The notes under the pieces: generated by a model
Databases searched by the model: none
Told to the model about the DNA's origin: nothing
The model's input: only the letters and a program-made list of their open reading frames with translations
NCBI GenBank assembly: GCA_004764695.1
Contig: SMSO01000025.1
Span: forward strand, 171,102-235,101
Length of the DNA stretch: 64,000 nt
DNA from: Schizochytrium sp. TIO01
Taxonomy: Eukaryota > Sar > Bigyra > Thraustochytrida > Thraustochytriidae
Direction of reading: 5' to 3'
Shown: positions 45,554 through 57,500 of the stretch, one piece after another
Position numbering within the stretch: position 1 is the first letter of the stretch
Layout: each line of letters starts with the position of its first letter
Program-made: the position numbers and the translations under genes

Positions 45554-47629
45554 ATGAGGTCCATGCATGGTCGTCAACATAAGTCCTCGGCTGAAACTCA
45601 GCGTTCAGAGAAGCAGTCTAGCAACTCTCGGCGACCGAGACCAGAATGGAATGTGTGCTTTCCTGTGACTGAACGTGGTATACCGCCTTACGACGCTCGC
45701 AAGGATCGTGAACTTCGAAGATCTGAGCGCGAGCGAGTGGCGAAATCTAAGCTTTCAGTATCTTCCAAGACGTTGTCTTCTAGGCCAACATCTTCAGACG
45801 CAGCGGGACCGGCCAGTAGAGGAGCTGTAAAGCTTGATGTTGGGAAAAGGCCACCTTGGCCAGCAAAGAAAGGAAAAGCTGGCGTATCTCTACAACTTGT
45901 TGATGACGAGGCAAAGGGTATTGAAATGAACGTAATTAAGCGAATCTTGGAACGAGAACATGCTCTGGTAGTTTTGATGAACCGCCTTGCCTCGGAGCCA
46001 AACATTCCTTGCAAGACTGCTGTTCAACTTCTCCAAGAGATGAAGCAACACTCTCTTCTAACTGTAGAAGCAATATCAAAATGGCGTGCTTGTTTACCAG
46101 AGCCCTTGCCGTTCATTTTTGAAAATCGTAACTATCTACTGCGCATGATGATGGATCTATCGGTACTTGACGAAAATGAAAAGGTAAGGACAGCTGTTGC
46201 TGGGCACTTCAAACATGATGTGAACTATTTTCGATTCCGGGGAAACCCTTTTTATCTCCCAATGGACTCAAACGGAGGTATACTTTCTCCATTAGAATCG
46301 ATTTCTCTATTAAATGCGGAAGTATCACAAGATGCCCAGGACACTAGCCACATTGCCTCATTGGATGTTCGACGTATTGATGCGGCGTGGCACATCCTTG
46401 TTCAAGAGCATATGCGCGCACGTGAGCGATACCAGCGTCGCCAAGCTTGTCAAAACGACGAAGAAGAGGCGCGGGAATCACCTCAGCCAGATTTCGGCAA
46501 GGATGAACTCCTCACACGAAATGTTAAAGCTAAACCTGGGAAGCTTGCACCCTTACCAAAGCCTAAAACAACAGGCTTTTCTGACTGTCCTGTGAAGAAG
46601 AAGAAAAAACAATTTAAAAAAGTCGTCAGTCGTGAGTGTAAGTGTAGTGAACCAAAAGAGCCCTTTTCTATTTCTGCAGCCATAACAAATCCCAAAGAGC
46701 TTCCGCCCCTAACTGAGGCAGATTTACATGCTTTTCGACACGACACACGGAGTAAACTAGAGCGAATGGACGCCGATATCCTTGCAAGTCAACAAGTCGT
46801 GAAAACTATCCAGGCTGCAGTGGATGAAGTTCAAGGAGCGTTGCAGCGGCTAGAAAGCAAACAATCAAGGCCGACGCTTAAACCTACGGCAGAGTTGGAG
46901 TCTCTTCGCAATAAATTCCAGAGGCTTTCGAAGAGTCTGCATTATCGCCGGATTGAACTGCAAAGGAAACAGCTTGCTCGTCACTGCTTTGTTCAAGATC
47001 AGGCTATGCGTGTCGACCGAGCTGTAAAGGAGCAAGTGGAGCGTTCCCTGCGAGCGCCAATGCCCAATATCTCCACAATTTCTGAATCTCTTCAACGACC
47101 CGAGGCCATACGGTTTATACGGCTCTTTGCCAGGAATTATGTCGAAGAAGGAATTACGCTGTCTATTCACAGAGTACTTAAAAGAAAAGCCCAGATTCGA
47201 TCAGATAGATCAGAAGAAATTACTCTTCAACACTCGCAAAAGCTTAGCAAGGACCTGGTAGAAAGTCAAATTAGTGATTCTTTTGCTGCCAACAAAGATC
47301 AAGATTCACCTAGGACAAAGAACACAACTGATTATATGCAAGCAACTATACGACGAGCAAGCTTTGAAGTTGCATGCCTCTCTGTGGAGAACGTTTTGCA
47401 GGATGGTATTCAACAGGTCAGTCAGAAGCAAGCTGCGTCTGCAGTCTTTGTTGTTCAGAAGAGCGAAAGCGTTCTTGCTGCTGTTTCATCTGTACAGCAG
47501 GCTCTGCAGAATACTTTAGGGACAGGTTCGACAGACTTGACAACAGACGTCGACCATCGTATGGCGGGAATACGTCGTGTATCTCAGAACTTTGTTGAGA
47601 GTATTTTCCCACAACTCTCACCATTGTAA
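45554..47629 (+). CDS. Coiled-coil protein of unknown function
   Basis: A 691-residue uninterrupted frame starting at ATG 45,554 (gccATGAGG). The N-terminus is basic and polar, with a PRPEWNVCFPVTERGIPPYDARKDRELRRSER-type segment that looks like a conserved motif. A basic run, KKKKKQFKK, follows at about 46,600. A long coiled coil covers about 46,740-47,000 (LERMDADILASQQVVKTIQ...LRNKFQRLSKSLHYRR). The last third is helical and Ser/Gln-rich. There is no signal peptide, membrane segment or catalytic motif. I do not recognise the family. A cytoskeletal or ciliary role is imaginable from composition only. It precedes the XPG gene on the same strand with a 0.75 kb gap. Confidence 0.75.
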   Translation: MRSMHGRQHKSSAETQRSEKQSSNSRRPRPEWNVCFPVTERGIPPYDARKDRELRRSERERVAKSKLSVSSKTLSSRPTSSDAAGPASRGAVKLDVGKRPPWPAKKGKAGVSLQLVDDEAKGIEMNVIKRILEREHALVVLMNRLASEPNIPCKTAVQLLQEMKQHSLLTVEAISKWRACLPEPLPFIFENRNYLLRMMMDLSVLDENEKVRTAVAGHFKHDVNYFRFRGNPFYLPMDSNGGILSPLESISLLNAEVSQDAQDTSHIASLDVRRIDAAWHILVQEHMRARERYQRRQACQNDEEEARESPQPDFGKDELLTRNVKAKPGKLAPLPKPKTTGFSDCPVKKKKKQFKKVVSRECKCSEPKEPFSISAAITNPKELPPLTEADLHAFRHDTRSKLERMDADILASQQVVKTIQAAVDEVQGALQRLESKQSRPTLKPTAELESLRNKFQRLSKSLHYRRIELQRKQLARHCFVQDQAMRVDRAVKEQVERSLRAPMPNISTISESLQRPEAIRFIRLFARNYVEEGITLSIHRVLKRKAQIRSDRSEEITLQHSQKLSKDLVESQISDSFAANKDQDSPRTKNTTDYMQATIRRASFEVACLSVENVLQDGIQQVSQKQAASAVFVVQKSESVLAAVSSVQQALQNTLGTGSTDLTTDVDHRMAGIRRVSQNFVESIFPQLSPL

Positions 47630-48384
47630 GATTTGAACACTTTAAAAATGTGAATATTGTTTTCTTTGTTACTTTCAAATTGCTCAGGGTGAAACATAGT
47701 ATGTAAGAAATAATATATCCTACACGCACTTAAAACTACTTCTGAAAATTCAACAAGATCAGTTTTTGGCTCAGTCTGTATGGCAAAGATATATACATCA
47801 CAAACATTGGCGCTTGCCTACAAAAGATCAAGTGATCTATTGAGTATAAGGGAAATGAATATCCCAAACCATTCTCAACAGCTCTCCAATCCAAACCAGT
47901 CTCACATGCGAATACCCTTTTAACTAGCGTCTTCTAATCAGCCACTTTTTCAATAACTAAACATTACTTTCTCACAGGCGAATCTTTCACTGTGATCTTG
48001 TGGTCTGAATCTAGATTGCATCATAGGATGCTCCGTAATGCTTGGGTAAAACGTGCATCAAAGTTATGAATAAAACTTGAACACTAAAATCCTCCCATTA
48101 AAAAATAAATAAATAAAAGTTCCGGTGACGATCCTCCATTGATCTGTGAGGCATTGCCTTTATACTATTTAAGATGCCGCCTTAAGCTTGCAGTTCCGAT
48201 TTCGAGTCCCTGGAGCCTTCCCTGCTCGCAAACTCGAAGTGGTATCCTGGGTCTCGGGGAGAGGCTTGGGTATCATCTCCGCCGTGGCTTTCTGTGGCTT
48301 TCTTGTCCCCCTGAGAAGGTTTTGGGCGACAGCTTCACTCAGGTTTGGCCACATCGCAGACTCTGTGGCTCAGCCACTCCGGCG
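47630..48384. other. Intergenic region upstream of the XPG-like gene
   Basis: About 0.75 kb, AT-rich at first and richer in G and C in the last 200 bases. The frame of the XPG start codon stays open upstream to 48,139, but no other ATG there fits the family, so the ATG at 48,385 is taken. Confidence 0.5.
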
Positions 48385-51300
48385 ATGGGCGTGCACGGCT
48401 TGTGGCGCGTTCTGGCGCCTGTAGGTCGTCGCGTGGACGTACAGACCCTTCAGGGTAAAATTGTGGCGGTGGATGCGAGCATTTGGCTCACACAGTTTAT
48501 CAAGGCTATGCGGAAGCCGCGAAGACGGTAGGATGATTCATAATGCGCACATCTTGGGATCTCTACGGCGCATTCTTAAACTGCTCGCCAATAAGATCAA
48601 ACCTCTCTTCGTATTTGACGGCGGCGTGCCAGTTCTTAAACGTAGGATTCGCGAAGCTCGTCGTGCTAAGGCAGATTTCAACGAACGTATGCTCAAGCGA
48701 GCAGCCCAGAAACTGCTCTTAAACCAGATGCTCCTTCGTGAGGTCACTCAGGCCCAACAGGCGCACAAGAAACAGGTCCTGCCCAGTGACGCGCGCAAGA
48801 CACCAGTCTCTGGGGCTGATAGCGACTTTGTTATGCCCAAGGCAGGGCCATCTTCAAAGCAAGGGCAAAACTCCAGTACATCTTCATCTTCATCTTCATC
48901 GTCATCTACCTCCGCTCAGAATGCTGAAGGCAAACACGATCTAAATACGGCCGCCATTAATACTAGTATAAAACCCCGAGGAGCTGAAAGTGACGAGGAC
49001 GATGAAGATGATGAGGACCTCCCCCTGGGAATCTCATGGTCTGAGACCGGGTCAGCTCAACGTGGACAGGCGACAAGTAGCGTGTCAAGCAAACCAACGA
49101 AGTTCGATTTTGCTGGAGACATTGAGGCTGTGTCGGGTCAGGCTGACACGCAAGCTGACAAAAAAGCCAAACAAAATGATGGAAATGATGAGGATGATAT
49201 TTTTGCTGATATTTCTGATCAGGTGGAAGACATCATTGCCCAACTGCCCATGGGTCCTGATGGAACCGTTGATATTTCATCAATTGGGGTTCTTCCCAAA
49301 CGACTACAGTTCGAGGTCATTGCGTTGCTTAAAGATAAGCGTAGACAACGCGAGTCGAAGCGCAATGAGTTTATTCCGGTTGCTGGTGACCCACGTCAGT
49401 ACTCGGCAATGCAGCTTACTCACTTTCTCAAAGATGTCAATTTAAAGAAGCGGCTAGACCACGTGGAATCCAGTTTGGCCAAAGCGTCGGGCGATGGTAA
49501 GCGAATTGCCTCTGATGCAAGGGTGCAGTATGTCTTGAAAGATTCTGAAACGAATAAGACTCCAACGGTGACCCCAACTCATCAAAAGTCTGCGAAGGCT
49601 GGAATATTTGCTAATCTGACAGTTGCTAATGAGTCAACGCTGCAAAAAATTCTCGCTCAAAAACCAGGACGGAATTCAGAGGCATTTTTTGAGATGCAGA
49701 AAAATGCAGCAGCCGCCGCGAAAGGATTTGCCGAGGATGATGACGAGGCACTCTCCAAAGCAATGAATACGGCCTCTCATTTGACCTCCTGGGCTGCGAA
49801 TGCTGTACGAAGTGCTGTTCGGAAGCGGAAAGCTGCTGCAGCAGCTTTAATGGTCTCCAACCCTACACAAAACGAAGAAACCAACGATACGTCTTCCTCG
49901 TCTTCTACCTCCCAAAACGCGCCTGTAGTTCTCCGCAATGGAAAGGCTCAAAGGATAGATCTAGATAGCGATTCGGACTCGGATGACTCAGACTTCGAGA
50001 TTATCGCAGAAACGAAACAATCTGCTAAGACTCGCAAGGTAATGATGGATGATGATGATGCTGATGGTGATGAAGTTCGTTTGGGTAAAATGGAAAATGG
50101 TCAATTTGTTCAGGACGCGTCTAACTTGAGCACGCCCGTCGACCTTGTCCAGAGCGATAATGAGGGAAAGACATCGATTTGCCAAACCTCTACTAGTCAG
50201 CAGGTTAATCTTGCTAGCAGTGATGATTCTGATATTGAACATGTATCATCACCAAAATATTCTGCTCAAACGAATCACTCATCGACTCATTCTACGACTA
50301 ATGCAAACATGAACCAAAACACTTTTCCGCAGCAGTCTAAGGCTGATTTGAAAGAGTCTCATACTGAATCAATTCGTACAAAGGATGAATTGGGGGAAGA
50401 CAGTAGATCTGATTCTTCTCTGCAAAAAATCAAAACTGGTAACGCTGTTGACCTTGAGGACTCTTCATCAGACGATGACGATGATTTTCTAGACTCTATT
50501 CAATTTGAAGAGACTCCTAATGCACCACCTGCGCCGCAAGCATCTCTGAAGGAGTCTCCGAAGATTAAACCTGTAATGCTGCGTCTTCCGACAGAACATT
50601 TTGCTTACCTTAAAACAAGCTCTGTAGTGGCTTCTCAGCCTCAATTGTCTCGTATGGCTTCATCCACAGAGTACGTGAAAGAAGTTGGTTCTCTTAGACA
50701 TGCCGCAAATGCTGGTTATATAAATACTATTGCTACCTCTGCTGCCCCCCCTGGATCACTGAACACATGTGATGAATCGATCTCTCGCGAAGTTGAAATG
50801 AAAGAGCCAATAGAAGTTAACGATACGCCTGGCCAGACAATTCCAAGTCCACAACCTGCAAGTTTAGAAGTGGACAAGCCAAAACGCGATTCTGAGGAGG
50901 ACGTCATAATTGAGGAGGACGAGGTAGAGAGAAAAGAGAAGGACGTCAATCAAGACGTTGTAGAGCATGGTGCTCCAAAGCACAGTCAAGATGAAATTGC
51001 TGTTGTTATCAACAAACAAGAGGAAGCCGAAACGCCAGAAAAGGATCAATCCGACATGACTAGCGCCCAGTATGGTGAAGAATTACTTGATTCGCTAGAG
51101 GATGTCGAACTTCCTGACACGCAGCGGGCAAAAGATATGGATAGCTTGAATATCATTGAGAACCAGGACATTGAAGAGATTCCAGATTCTCCTGATGCAG
51201 ACCTCAATGCTGATCCCAGTGCGGAATTTGCAGAAGATATTGCTGCCGCGGATGCTGCAGCCAGAGTTTCCGCGGAGCAAACTCGTGTTGCTGCTTTGAG

Positions 51301-52294
51301 TGAATCCAAAGAAGAGCGTGACGCGAGACTCAAGGCTGCTCGCAAATCCCTCGTGCAAGAATCTGAGTCACTTGCAAAAGTTAGATACGCTGCACAGCGC
51401 GATTCAGAAACAGTTACACCGGCCATGCTTGAAGATGTCAAAGAATTATTAAAGCTCTTTGGCTTGCCTTATGTCGAGTCGCCAATGGAGGCAGAAGCAC
51501 AGTGTGCCGAGTTGGAGCTAGCAGGAATTGTAGATGGAGTCGTGACAGATGACTGTGATGCATTCCTGTTCGGGGCCCGGAATGTGTACAAGAATATATT
51601 TGATGACCGCAAGTACGTCGAGGTGTACAAGGTTCCTGACGTAGAACAGGAACTTGGTCTCGATCGAAAGAAGATGATTTACATGGCTTTACTTTTAGGA
51701 AGTGACTACACCACAGGTATCAAAGGTATTGGTGTCGTGAATGCGTCAGAAATTGTTCATGCATTTAATGATTTGTCAAAGTTTCGCAAGTGGGTCAACT
51801 CGCCATCCGAACTTGACATAAATGAGGAAGCACATGATGACACGCCATCTCAACGAGAGTTTAAGCGCACACATCGAAAGGCAAAGGATAAGTGGGTAGT
51901 CCCGGAGCAGTTTCCTCCACAACAAGTAATTGAAGCATATGAGAAGCCCGTGGTCGCATCTCTACCGAAGGATTTCCGCCTTGAATTTCAGGAAATCCAA
52001 GAAGACAATATTCGTAGGTATCTTTTTGCAAAGCTTGGCTGGAGTGAATCAGATACCAATGCGCAGATTTCGCGACCCTTGCAGGCTTTCCGCGAGCGGA
52101 ATGTTCAATCCACATTAGATTCTTTTGTTGTTTCTTACCGTGATGAGGCGCGTTTTGCAGCTGTGCGCTCCAAACGACTGCAGAATGTTATATCTGATAT
52201 GAGCAAACAAACTAAAGGCAAGCGCAAGGTTCGGTTTGTGAATTCTGTGGGCATTGAGGTTGACAAAACAAACAAGAAGAAACAAAAGCAATAG
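48385..52294 (+). CDS. RAD2: XPG/Rad2-type DNA repair endonuclease, one frame break
   Basis: About 1,300 aa. The N domain starts [12 protein letters not shown] at ATG 48,385 and continues with [11 protein letters not shown] (metal-binding Asp). The frame then breaks between 48,508 and 48,522 and resumes after one skipped base as [13 protein letters not shown], which aligns with Rad2 QEGNAVKNSHITG, then [14 protein letters not shown] (second Asp). A long acidic Ser/Asp-rich spacer follows, typical of XPG/Rad2 as opposed to FEN1. The I domain has [20 protein letters not shown] and [14 protein letters not shown], holding the remaining acidic metal ligands and the helix-hairpin-helix. Near the C-terminus QSTLDSFV resembles a PCNA-binding box, and KGKRKVRF and KKKQKQ are basic nuclear-signal candidates. 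The enzyme makes the 3' cut in nucleotide excision repair. Identity is secure; only the break is uncertain. Confidence 0.92.
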
Positions 52295-52727
52295 GTGAAG
52301 TATGATTCTTGTATCTAATAGAAATTAGTGTTATCCTCATGTCCTCTCACTTAATCTGGCTCGGGTTTCTTCTGCAGGAAACCTCATTATTCACTTTTCA
52401 AGGAGTCGTAAATCAGCTTGCTACCGTCGGTAGAGAATGCCCAAGGTTTGTCACTGTAATATGGTGGGCATACTCAATCTTGATAAATTGTGCAAAAGAG
52501 AAAAAAGAAGGAAGAGAGGAAGAGACAGATTCATTAGACATTCGTTGTTTAGGTGATGCTGCCTCGAAGAGTTTGCCAAAAGTTTCTACTAAACATCTTT
52601 CTATAGTCTTTGGTACTGACCTGATGCCTTGCGTTTCCCTCTTCCCAACTATGTACATATATATTAAATGTTCATGTGCGCACGTACATATCCTGTAGGC
52701 GCAATTTTATAAAGAACAGAAGCAGAG
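52295..52727. other. Convergent intergenic spacer
   Basis: 0.43 kb between the 3' ends of the XPG-like and Tubby-like genes, which converge. No gene is visible. Confidence 0.45.
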
Positions 52728-54437
52728 TTACTTCGCGTTCACATAAGATGAGATGCTAGCAAGAGAGATAGCAAAGGCCATTGCGGGAGACATAGGTTCC
52801 CTAAAGTAGCAATTGAAGGTTCGTTTCGAGGTCTTTCCCAAGACAAAGATGTCCTCACCGGAGCGGTCCTCCGGATTATGAAGAATTGTGTTTTTAACAC
52901 TGCTTGCGAGGGCCATGCCTCGGAAGTCGGCCAATCTAGGTAGGTATGACACACGGTCCGGCATATGGTTTGCGAGCGGAAAGACAGTGTGGTCACCCTG
53001 TGCAAGGCGTTCGAACATGAGTTCCTTCTTGGAAAGAGGTCTGCGGTTGTGGCCCATGGCTGGAATGCATGCACGAAGTTTACGGCGATATTGGTCACCG
53101 GACTGCTTGTCGATTCGAATTGCGCCAAGTTCACGGCGAGCATGCATAGCCCCGAGCGCCTTGGATGGGTTGAGGCCAGTGTCAAAAACCTCAAAAGAAG
53201 AGCCATTCACATTGGACTTCATTTTTGCAATAAACGTGTCTTGTGTCCTCACCGCGGAAGCCTTTGCTTTGCCCGACTTTTGAGAGGACCAAGATCCATA
53301 GCGGGAACCCATGCTTTGGAGAGAATTTCCACCCTCAACTGCGCGAGGTGCATAGCTGATTGCCCACTGCATCGACGTCGTAAGACGCTTAAGACCGTCT
53401 GTCCGCTTGAAGGCAGTCATGAGACGCATACCGTTGGATTGGTTGATAAACGTCCACACTTTCTCAGTGTTGTCGAACATGATGACGCACTTAACTAACT
53501 TCTCGCTCTCCAAAGGTGAAAGCAAAAACTCCTTGAGAACTGTCTCGCTGGCAAAGGAATCAGGGATCGCTTGACCGAGACAGCCGTCGTCAAAGACAAT
53601 TGAGCACCCATCCTCATCGTCAAGATCGCTGTCCTCATCATCATCTTCGTCGTAGTCATCTTCCTCGGTAGAACGTGTCGCGCTATCGTCACATTTACGT
53701 TCAACGCCTGACTTGGAGGAATAGCTCTCACCAAGGAAAGGATCCCATGTTGACGACCCTGCTGGATCAGAGATCTCTGTGAACTCTGTGCGGGCTGACG
53801 GCATGCCAAAGGAACCTGTGTAAGAATCAGGTCGAAAGAGGTCGTTCGGAGACGAAGAGCCGAACTGGCTTTGAGGCGAGTAGTTCGTGGCGCTGTTTGA
53901 GCTGCTGTACATGTCTGGGCTTTGCATGGAGGTCATGGAAGGCATAGATGCGTAGTGGGTAGAATTCATGCTATTGGGGCTGTACTGCTGTGAGTACATG
54001 TCCATGGTAGGCATCGCAGACTCGAAAGGCTGCAATTGCTGCTGTTGCTCCTGCATTTGGCCAGTGTAAGAGGCCCTCCTTGCGGGCGGAGCACGCCTCG
54101 GTGCAGGTCGAGCTGGCGTTGGCGCGGCGCTCGAGGTGGATCCAGGAAATGCCGCTGGTGCTGCGCTGTAGTGTGGAGCGGGTTGTCTCGCTGCGGACGG
54201 GCCTGCCATGGTGGATGCGAGATGTGCCTTGAAATGAGGATCAACCTCAGATTTACTCACAAGCGAGAGCTCTGCGAACGCGTTGTCAAAAGGGTTCCGA
54301 GGGTCAGCTCCTTTGATTGTCTCTGGCATGGGTGTGTTGTAGTTCACCATGCCTGAGGAGTGCTGACTGTCCGCGATGGGGGCGTTCCACGTGCCACGGA
54401 AGTGGTCACGCACCTCGCCGCCTGGTACCGAGTACAT
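52728..54437 (-). CDS. Tubby-like protein
   Basis: About 569 aa from ATG 54,437 (MYSVPGGEV), the first ATG in frame; the open frame further upstream only reads through a GCTT repeat without an ATG. The N-terminal half is low complexity (Ala/Pro, Gln, Ser/Met/Tyr) with an acidic patch (DDYDEDDDEDSDLDDEDG). The C-terminal half is a Tubby domain: KSNVNGSSFEVFDTGLNP, RRELGAI, RKLRACIPAMG, FPLANHMP, LADFRGMALASSVKN and the end PAMAFAISLAS. In the family this domain binds PI(4,5)P2 and links membranes to transcription or ciliary trafficking. The first strands (about 53,200-53,500) are diverged. No signal peptide is seen. Confidence 0.9.
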   Translation of the reverse strand: MYSVPGGEVRDHFRGTWNAPIADSQHSSGMVNYNTPMPETIKGADPRNPFDNAFAELSLVSKSEVDPHFKAHLASTMAGPSAARQPAPHYSAAPAAFPGSTSSAAPTPARPAPRRAPPARRASYTGQMQEQQQQLQPFESAMPTMDMYSQQYSPNSMNSTHYASMPSMTSMQSPDMYSSSNSATNYSPQSQFGSSSPNDLFRPDSYTGSFGMPSARTEFTEISDPAGSSTWDPFLGESYSSKSGVERKCDDSATRSTEEDDYDEDDDEDSDLDDEDGCSIVFDDGCLGQAIPDSFASETVLKEFLLSPLESEKLVKCVIMFDNTEKVWTFINQSNGMRLMTAFKRTDGLKRLTTSMQWAISYAPRAVEGGNSLQSMGSRYGSWSSQKSGKAKASAVRTQDTFIAKMKSNVNGSSFEVFDTGLNPSKALGAMHARRELGAIRIDKQSGDQYRRKLRACIPAMGHNRRPLSKKELMFERLAQGDHTVFPLANHMPDRVSYLPRLADFRGMALASSVKNTILHNPEDRSGEDIFVLGKTSKRTFNCYFREPMSPAMAFAISLASISSYVNAK

Positions 54438-54456
54438 CCTTCTCTCGTGCTCCTTC

Positions 54457-54530
54457 GCTTGCTTGCTTGCTTGCTTGCCTGCTTGCTTGTTTGCTTGCCT
54501 CTTGGCTTGCTTGCTTGCTTGCTTGCTTGG
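54457..54530 (-). repeat. (GCTT)n tract in the Tubby 5' leader
   Basis: Imperfect GCTT tandem tract immediately upstream of the Tubby start codon. On the minus strand it reads AAGC and would encode Lys-Gln-Ala-Ser if translated, but it lies upstream of the first ATG. Confidence 0.85.
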
Positions 54531-57500
54531 CAAAGTCGAGTGGTCTCTCAAGTATTAGGTGTTTGCCCACTTCTTCTTCTTCTTGTTGTGCTTGTGTTGA
54601 CCTAGCAGTTCTCGGCAGAACTCGCTACTAGTGCCCAGTCTATAGGCCTGATTCCTCCCTTCTGTTATGTTATGCCTTCTGTTACACGGACCGTTGTTGT
54701 GCTCGAGTCCCAAGCAAAGCCGGCCTGCCACGGGTACTTTCGCTTCTTCCCAAACCGTGATCAAGGAAGAAGAAGCAAGCCTCCCGCGCTGCTTGCTTTC
54801 ACAGACAGACAGTCAGACAGTCAGACAGTCAGTCAGCCAAGTTGATTTCCTGGAAGGCACGCGAGTGTCTGTCTTTTCGGGGTAAGAGTCGGTAGGCGCC
54901 GTCTACTGTCCTGGCAGCACGAGGTACTGCGTATGTCTGTGCTCAGGTCTACCTGCGGAGTGAAACCCTCTCCGCACAGAGCCCAGCGTACAGCCAGCAC
55001 TCCAGATACAGTCAGTCTCAGCCGCAGGCCGAGGGTGCACAAGGTGCCAACCAACCTTGATCTTCTGCAGACCAGTGTGCTGCAGCGTTCGACTTTCCGT
55101 CTTCCCTCGAGTCAAGGAGGAGTCAAGTCGTCAACTCAAGTCCAGCGAGCGAACTTGGAGATCGATCTTGCTCGCTCGCTCGGTCCAGCCCAGTCCAGGC
55201 AGCCAAATCTGGGCCAGCCACAGAACTCCAGGCTGAGCGGCAGAGCCACGCCGTGGCCTTCTTCTCGCTCTGTGCGTCAACTTCGTTCGAGCAGCTTGCC
55301 GCCCTTTCTCTGAAAGGAGACGGTTGTTGTTGTTGTTGTTGTTGTTGTCAAGCTCAAGCTCAAGCTGCTCGAGGTTTCTGAAGCGGGCCGTGGTCCAGGA
55401 CTACAGGCGGCCGAGACGACCTCCTCGAAGCCCTCGTGCACAGAGCCGCAGCGCCTCGAAGAAGCGAGCGAGGAGCAGGAAGTCCAACTTGAGCGCCGCA
55501 GGATTGATTGACAGTGGGACTTTGGGTCTCGACGAAGAAGAACCCGACTAAGTCTGCCACACCTACGGAGCGACAGGCGCCTTCAGAGGACCAGGGGCAA
55601 GTGCGGGAGGACGCGGGCGGGTCTGGGGCGAGCGCGGCGGTCCGGCCTGTTGCGAGTTTGCTGATTCGAGTTTGCGGATTCGAGTCTTCGCGACGCGGCG
55701 CAGAAACGAGAACTTCAAGATCTTCAAGTTCGAGCCTCGAAATTTGTTTTGTGTCACCTTTTTTACTTATTTATTTGTTTAAAAATTTTAAATCCCAAAC
55801 TAATAAAATTAAAGAAATCAAGTTTACTCTATGTTCCGCAAACTCTAAAAACTGAAGTGTGAAGAAAAAACGGAAAGCAGAAGCCCTACTTGAAAATGCC
55901 GAGTTCTTGCGCGTGTAGGCTCTATTTCTGCTTGATTACGCCTTCCTTTTGAAGGTCTACCCAATTTGCCGCCTGCGATAACTGCGCCTCCTCCTTGGAC
56001 GTCATCTTATCATTCGACCACCGTTTGCTTCTTCAACTAACTTCAGGCAGTACTTATTTATTTCTTTTGCAAGGTGTAGTACAGTGTACCAATTATCCAA
56101 TTTCTTCTTAATTATATCTTTTTTAAAAAAAGAAAAAAAGAAAAAGAAAATGGTTAAATCTTTCTTTCGTTCTTGAAAGACTATGAATATCTTCTTTTTC
56201 TTCCTTTTCCTTTCTTCCTTTAATCTTTTTTTTTTTTTTTTCCTCTTTTGCTTTCAGAACTTCGAGTTAGTTACACAACTCGAGACCCCTTTTCACAGTC
56301 GCTGATATCGGATTCACTCCAACGTAGCTCTGCCACGTCTCCTCCACCAGGCCCCTCAAACAGCCAGTTTCCCCACAAGCCCGAAAGCTCCTTTCCCTGA
56401 ATCCCATTCAGCTTTGCCAACTTTGCCAACTTTTTGCCAACTTTTCCATTAAATAGGTACCTTTCGCTCTTCCATATTCTTTCTTAAAAAGATGGCCCAC
56501 AAGATGGGAACGTGCTCCACTGCCTTAAAGAACCCCAGTGTGACTCCTCACTACAAACCTCTTTTTCACGCCAGTGTGCCGTGAGGAAAGGTCTCACCGT
56601 TTGGCGCCTCAAAGGAGGGAGCACTTTTGAGGGGTTTGAGTGGAAGAAGCTAAGTTTGGCGCCAGTGGGCCCCCCCACAAGGGTGGAGACACGAAGCCAG
56701 TGGGACCGGGCGGACACCCGTAAGAAGTTCTATTCGTGTTTCATGATGGCTCTAAAGCGCATTTTGAGGGAATGCGCTTCAAGCAGAAAATGCGCTTCAA
56801 GCTCAAGGAGGATCCAGCTTCTTCAAGGCAAACTTGGAGACGAACTTGAAGACGAACTTCAAGCTCAAGGTAAAGCCAGGCTCAAGCTCGATCAGCTTCA
56901 GCTGGCGCTCGTAGCAGAGTCCACCTATGATTTGCACAAATCCTGCTTCTCAGTCAGTCACCCAACTCGAGGCCTGAAGAGGAAGGACTCTGGCCATGGC
57001 GATCGACTTGTGCAAAGTCGCAGACTCTCGACGCAAGTTTCCGTCGTCGTCGTCATCATCATTGTTGCGGATGGTGGTTCGTGAAGGCTGTTCAGAACTC
57101 CCAAATGTCGGAGCACCGGTTTGCAACCAAAACCGATAACCCGCGCTGCTGAGTGAGTGAGTGAGCGATTGCGTGGTACCAGAGCTCCTTCGCCTTCGAG
57201 GCCAGCGACTTGGCTGAGGTCTACAAGGATACAGCCGGCGGCATGTGCTAGTTTCCTGGGAGCGGCTCTCCTTGGTCTCGCGTGGTTTCCACCCAGACTT
57301 GTGATGAGGAAACCAAGCTCGCCTTTCGTGGGCATCGCGAGCGAGAACTTCGCCAGAGCTTTGTAGACCCCTGCGAGGGCGTCCAACTGACCATCGCGAT
57401 GATCAGCTTCTTCTGATCCAAGGCTGAGGCGTTGGTAAGGTGCATAAAGGCGGCCTCGTCTACGAGTCGGAAACGCCATGCTGCTGCTGCTGCTGCTGCT

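Noticed and set aside
54438-54551. Lys-Gln-Ala-Ser-rich N-terminal extension of the Tubby-like protein
   Set aside because: There is no ATG in this part; it only reads through the GCTT tract. The first ATG is at 54,437.
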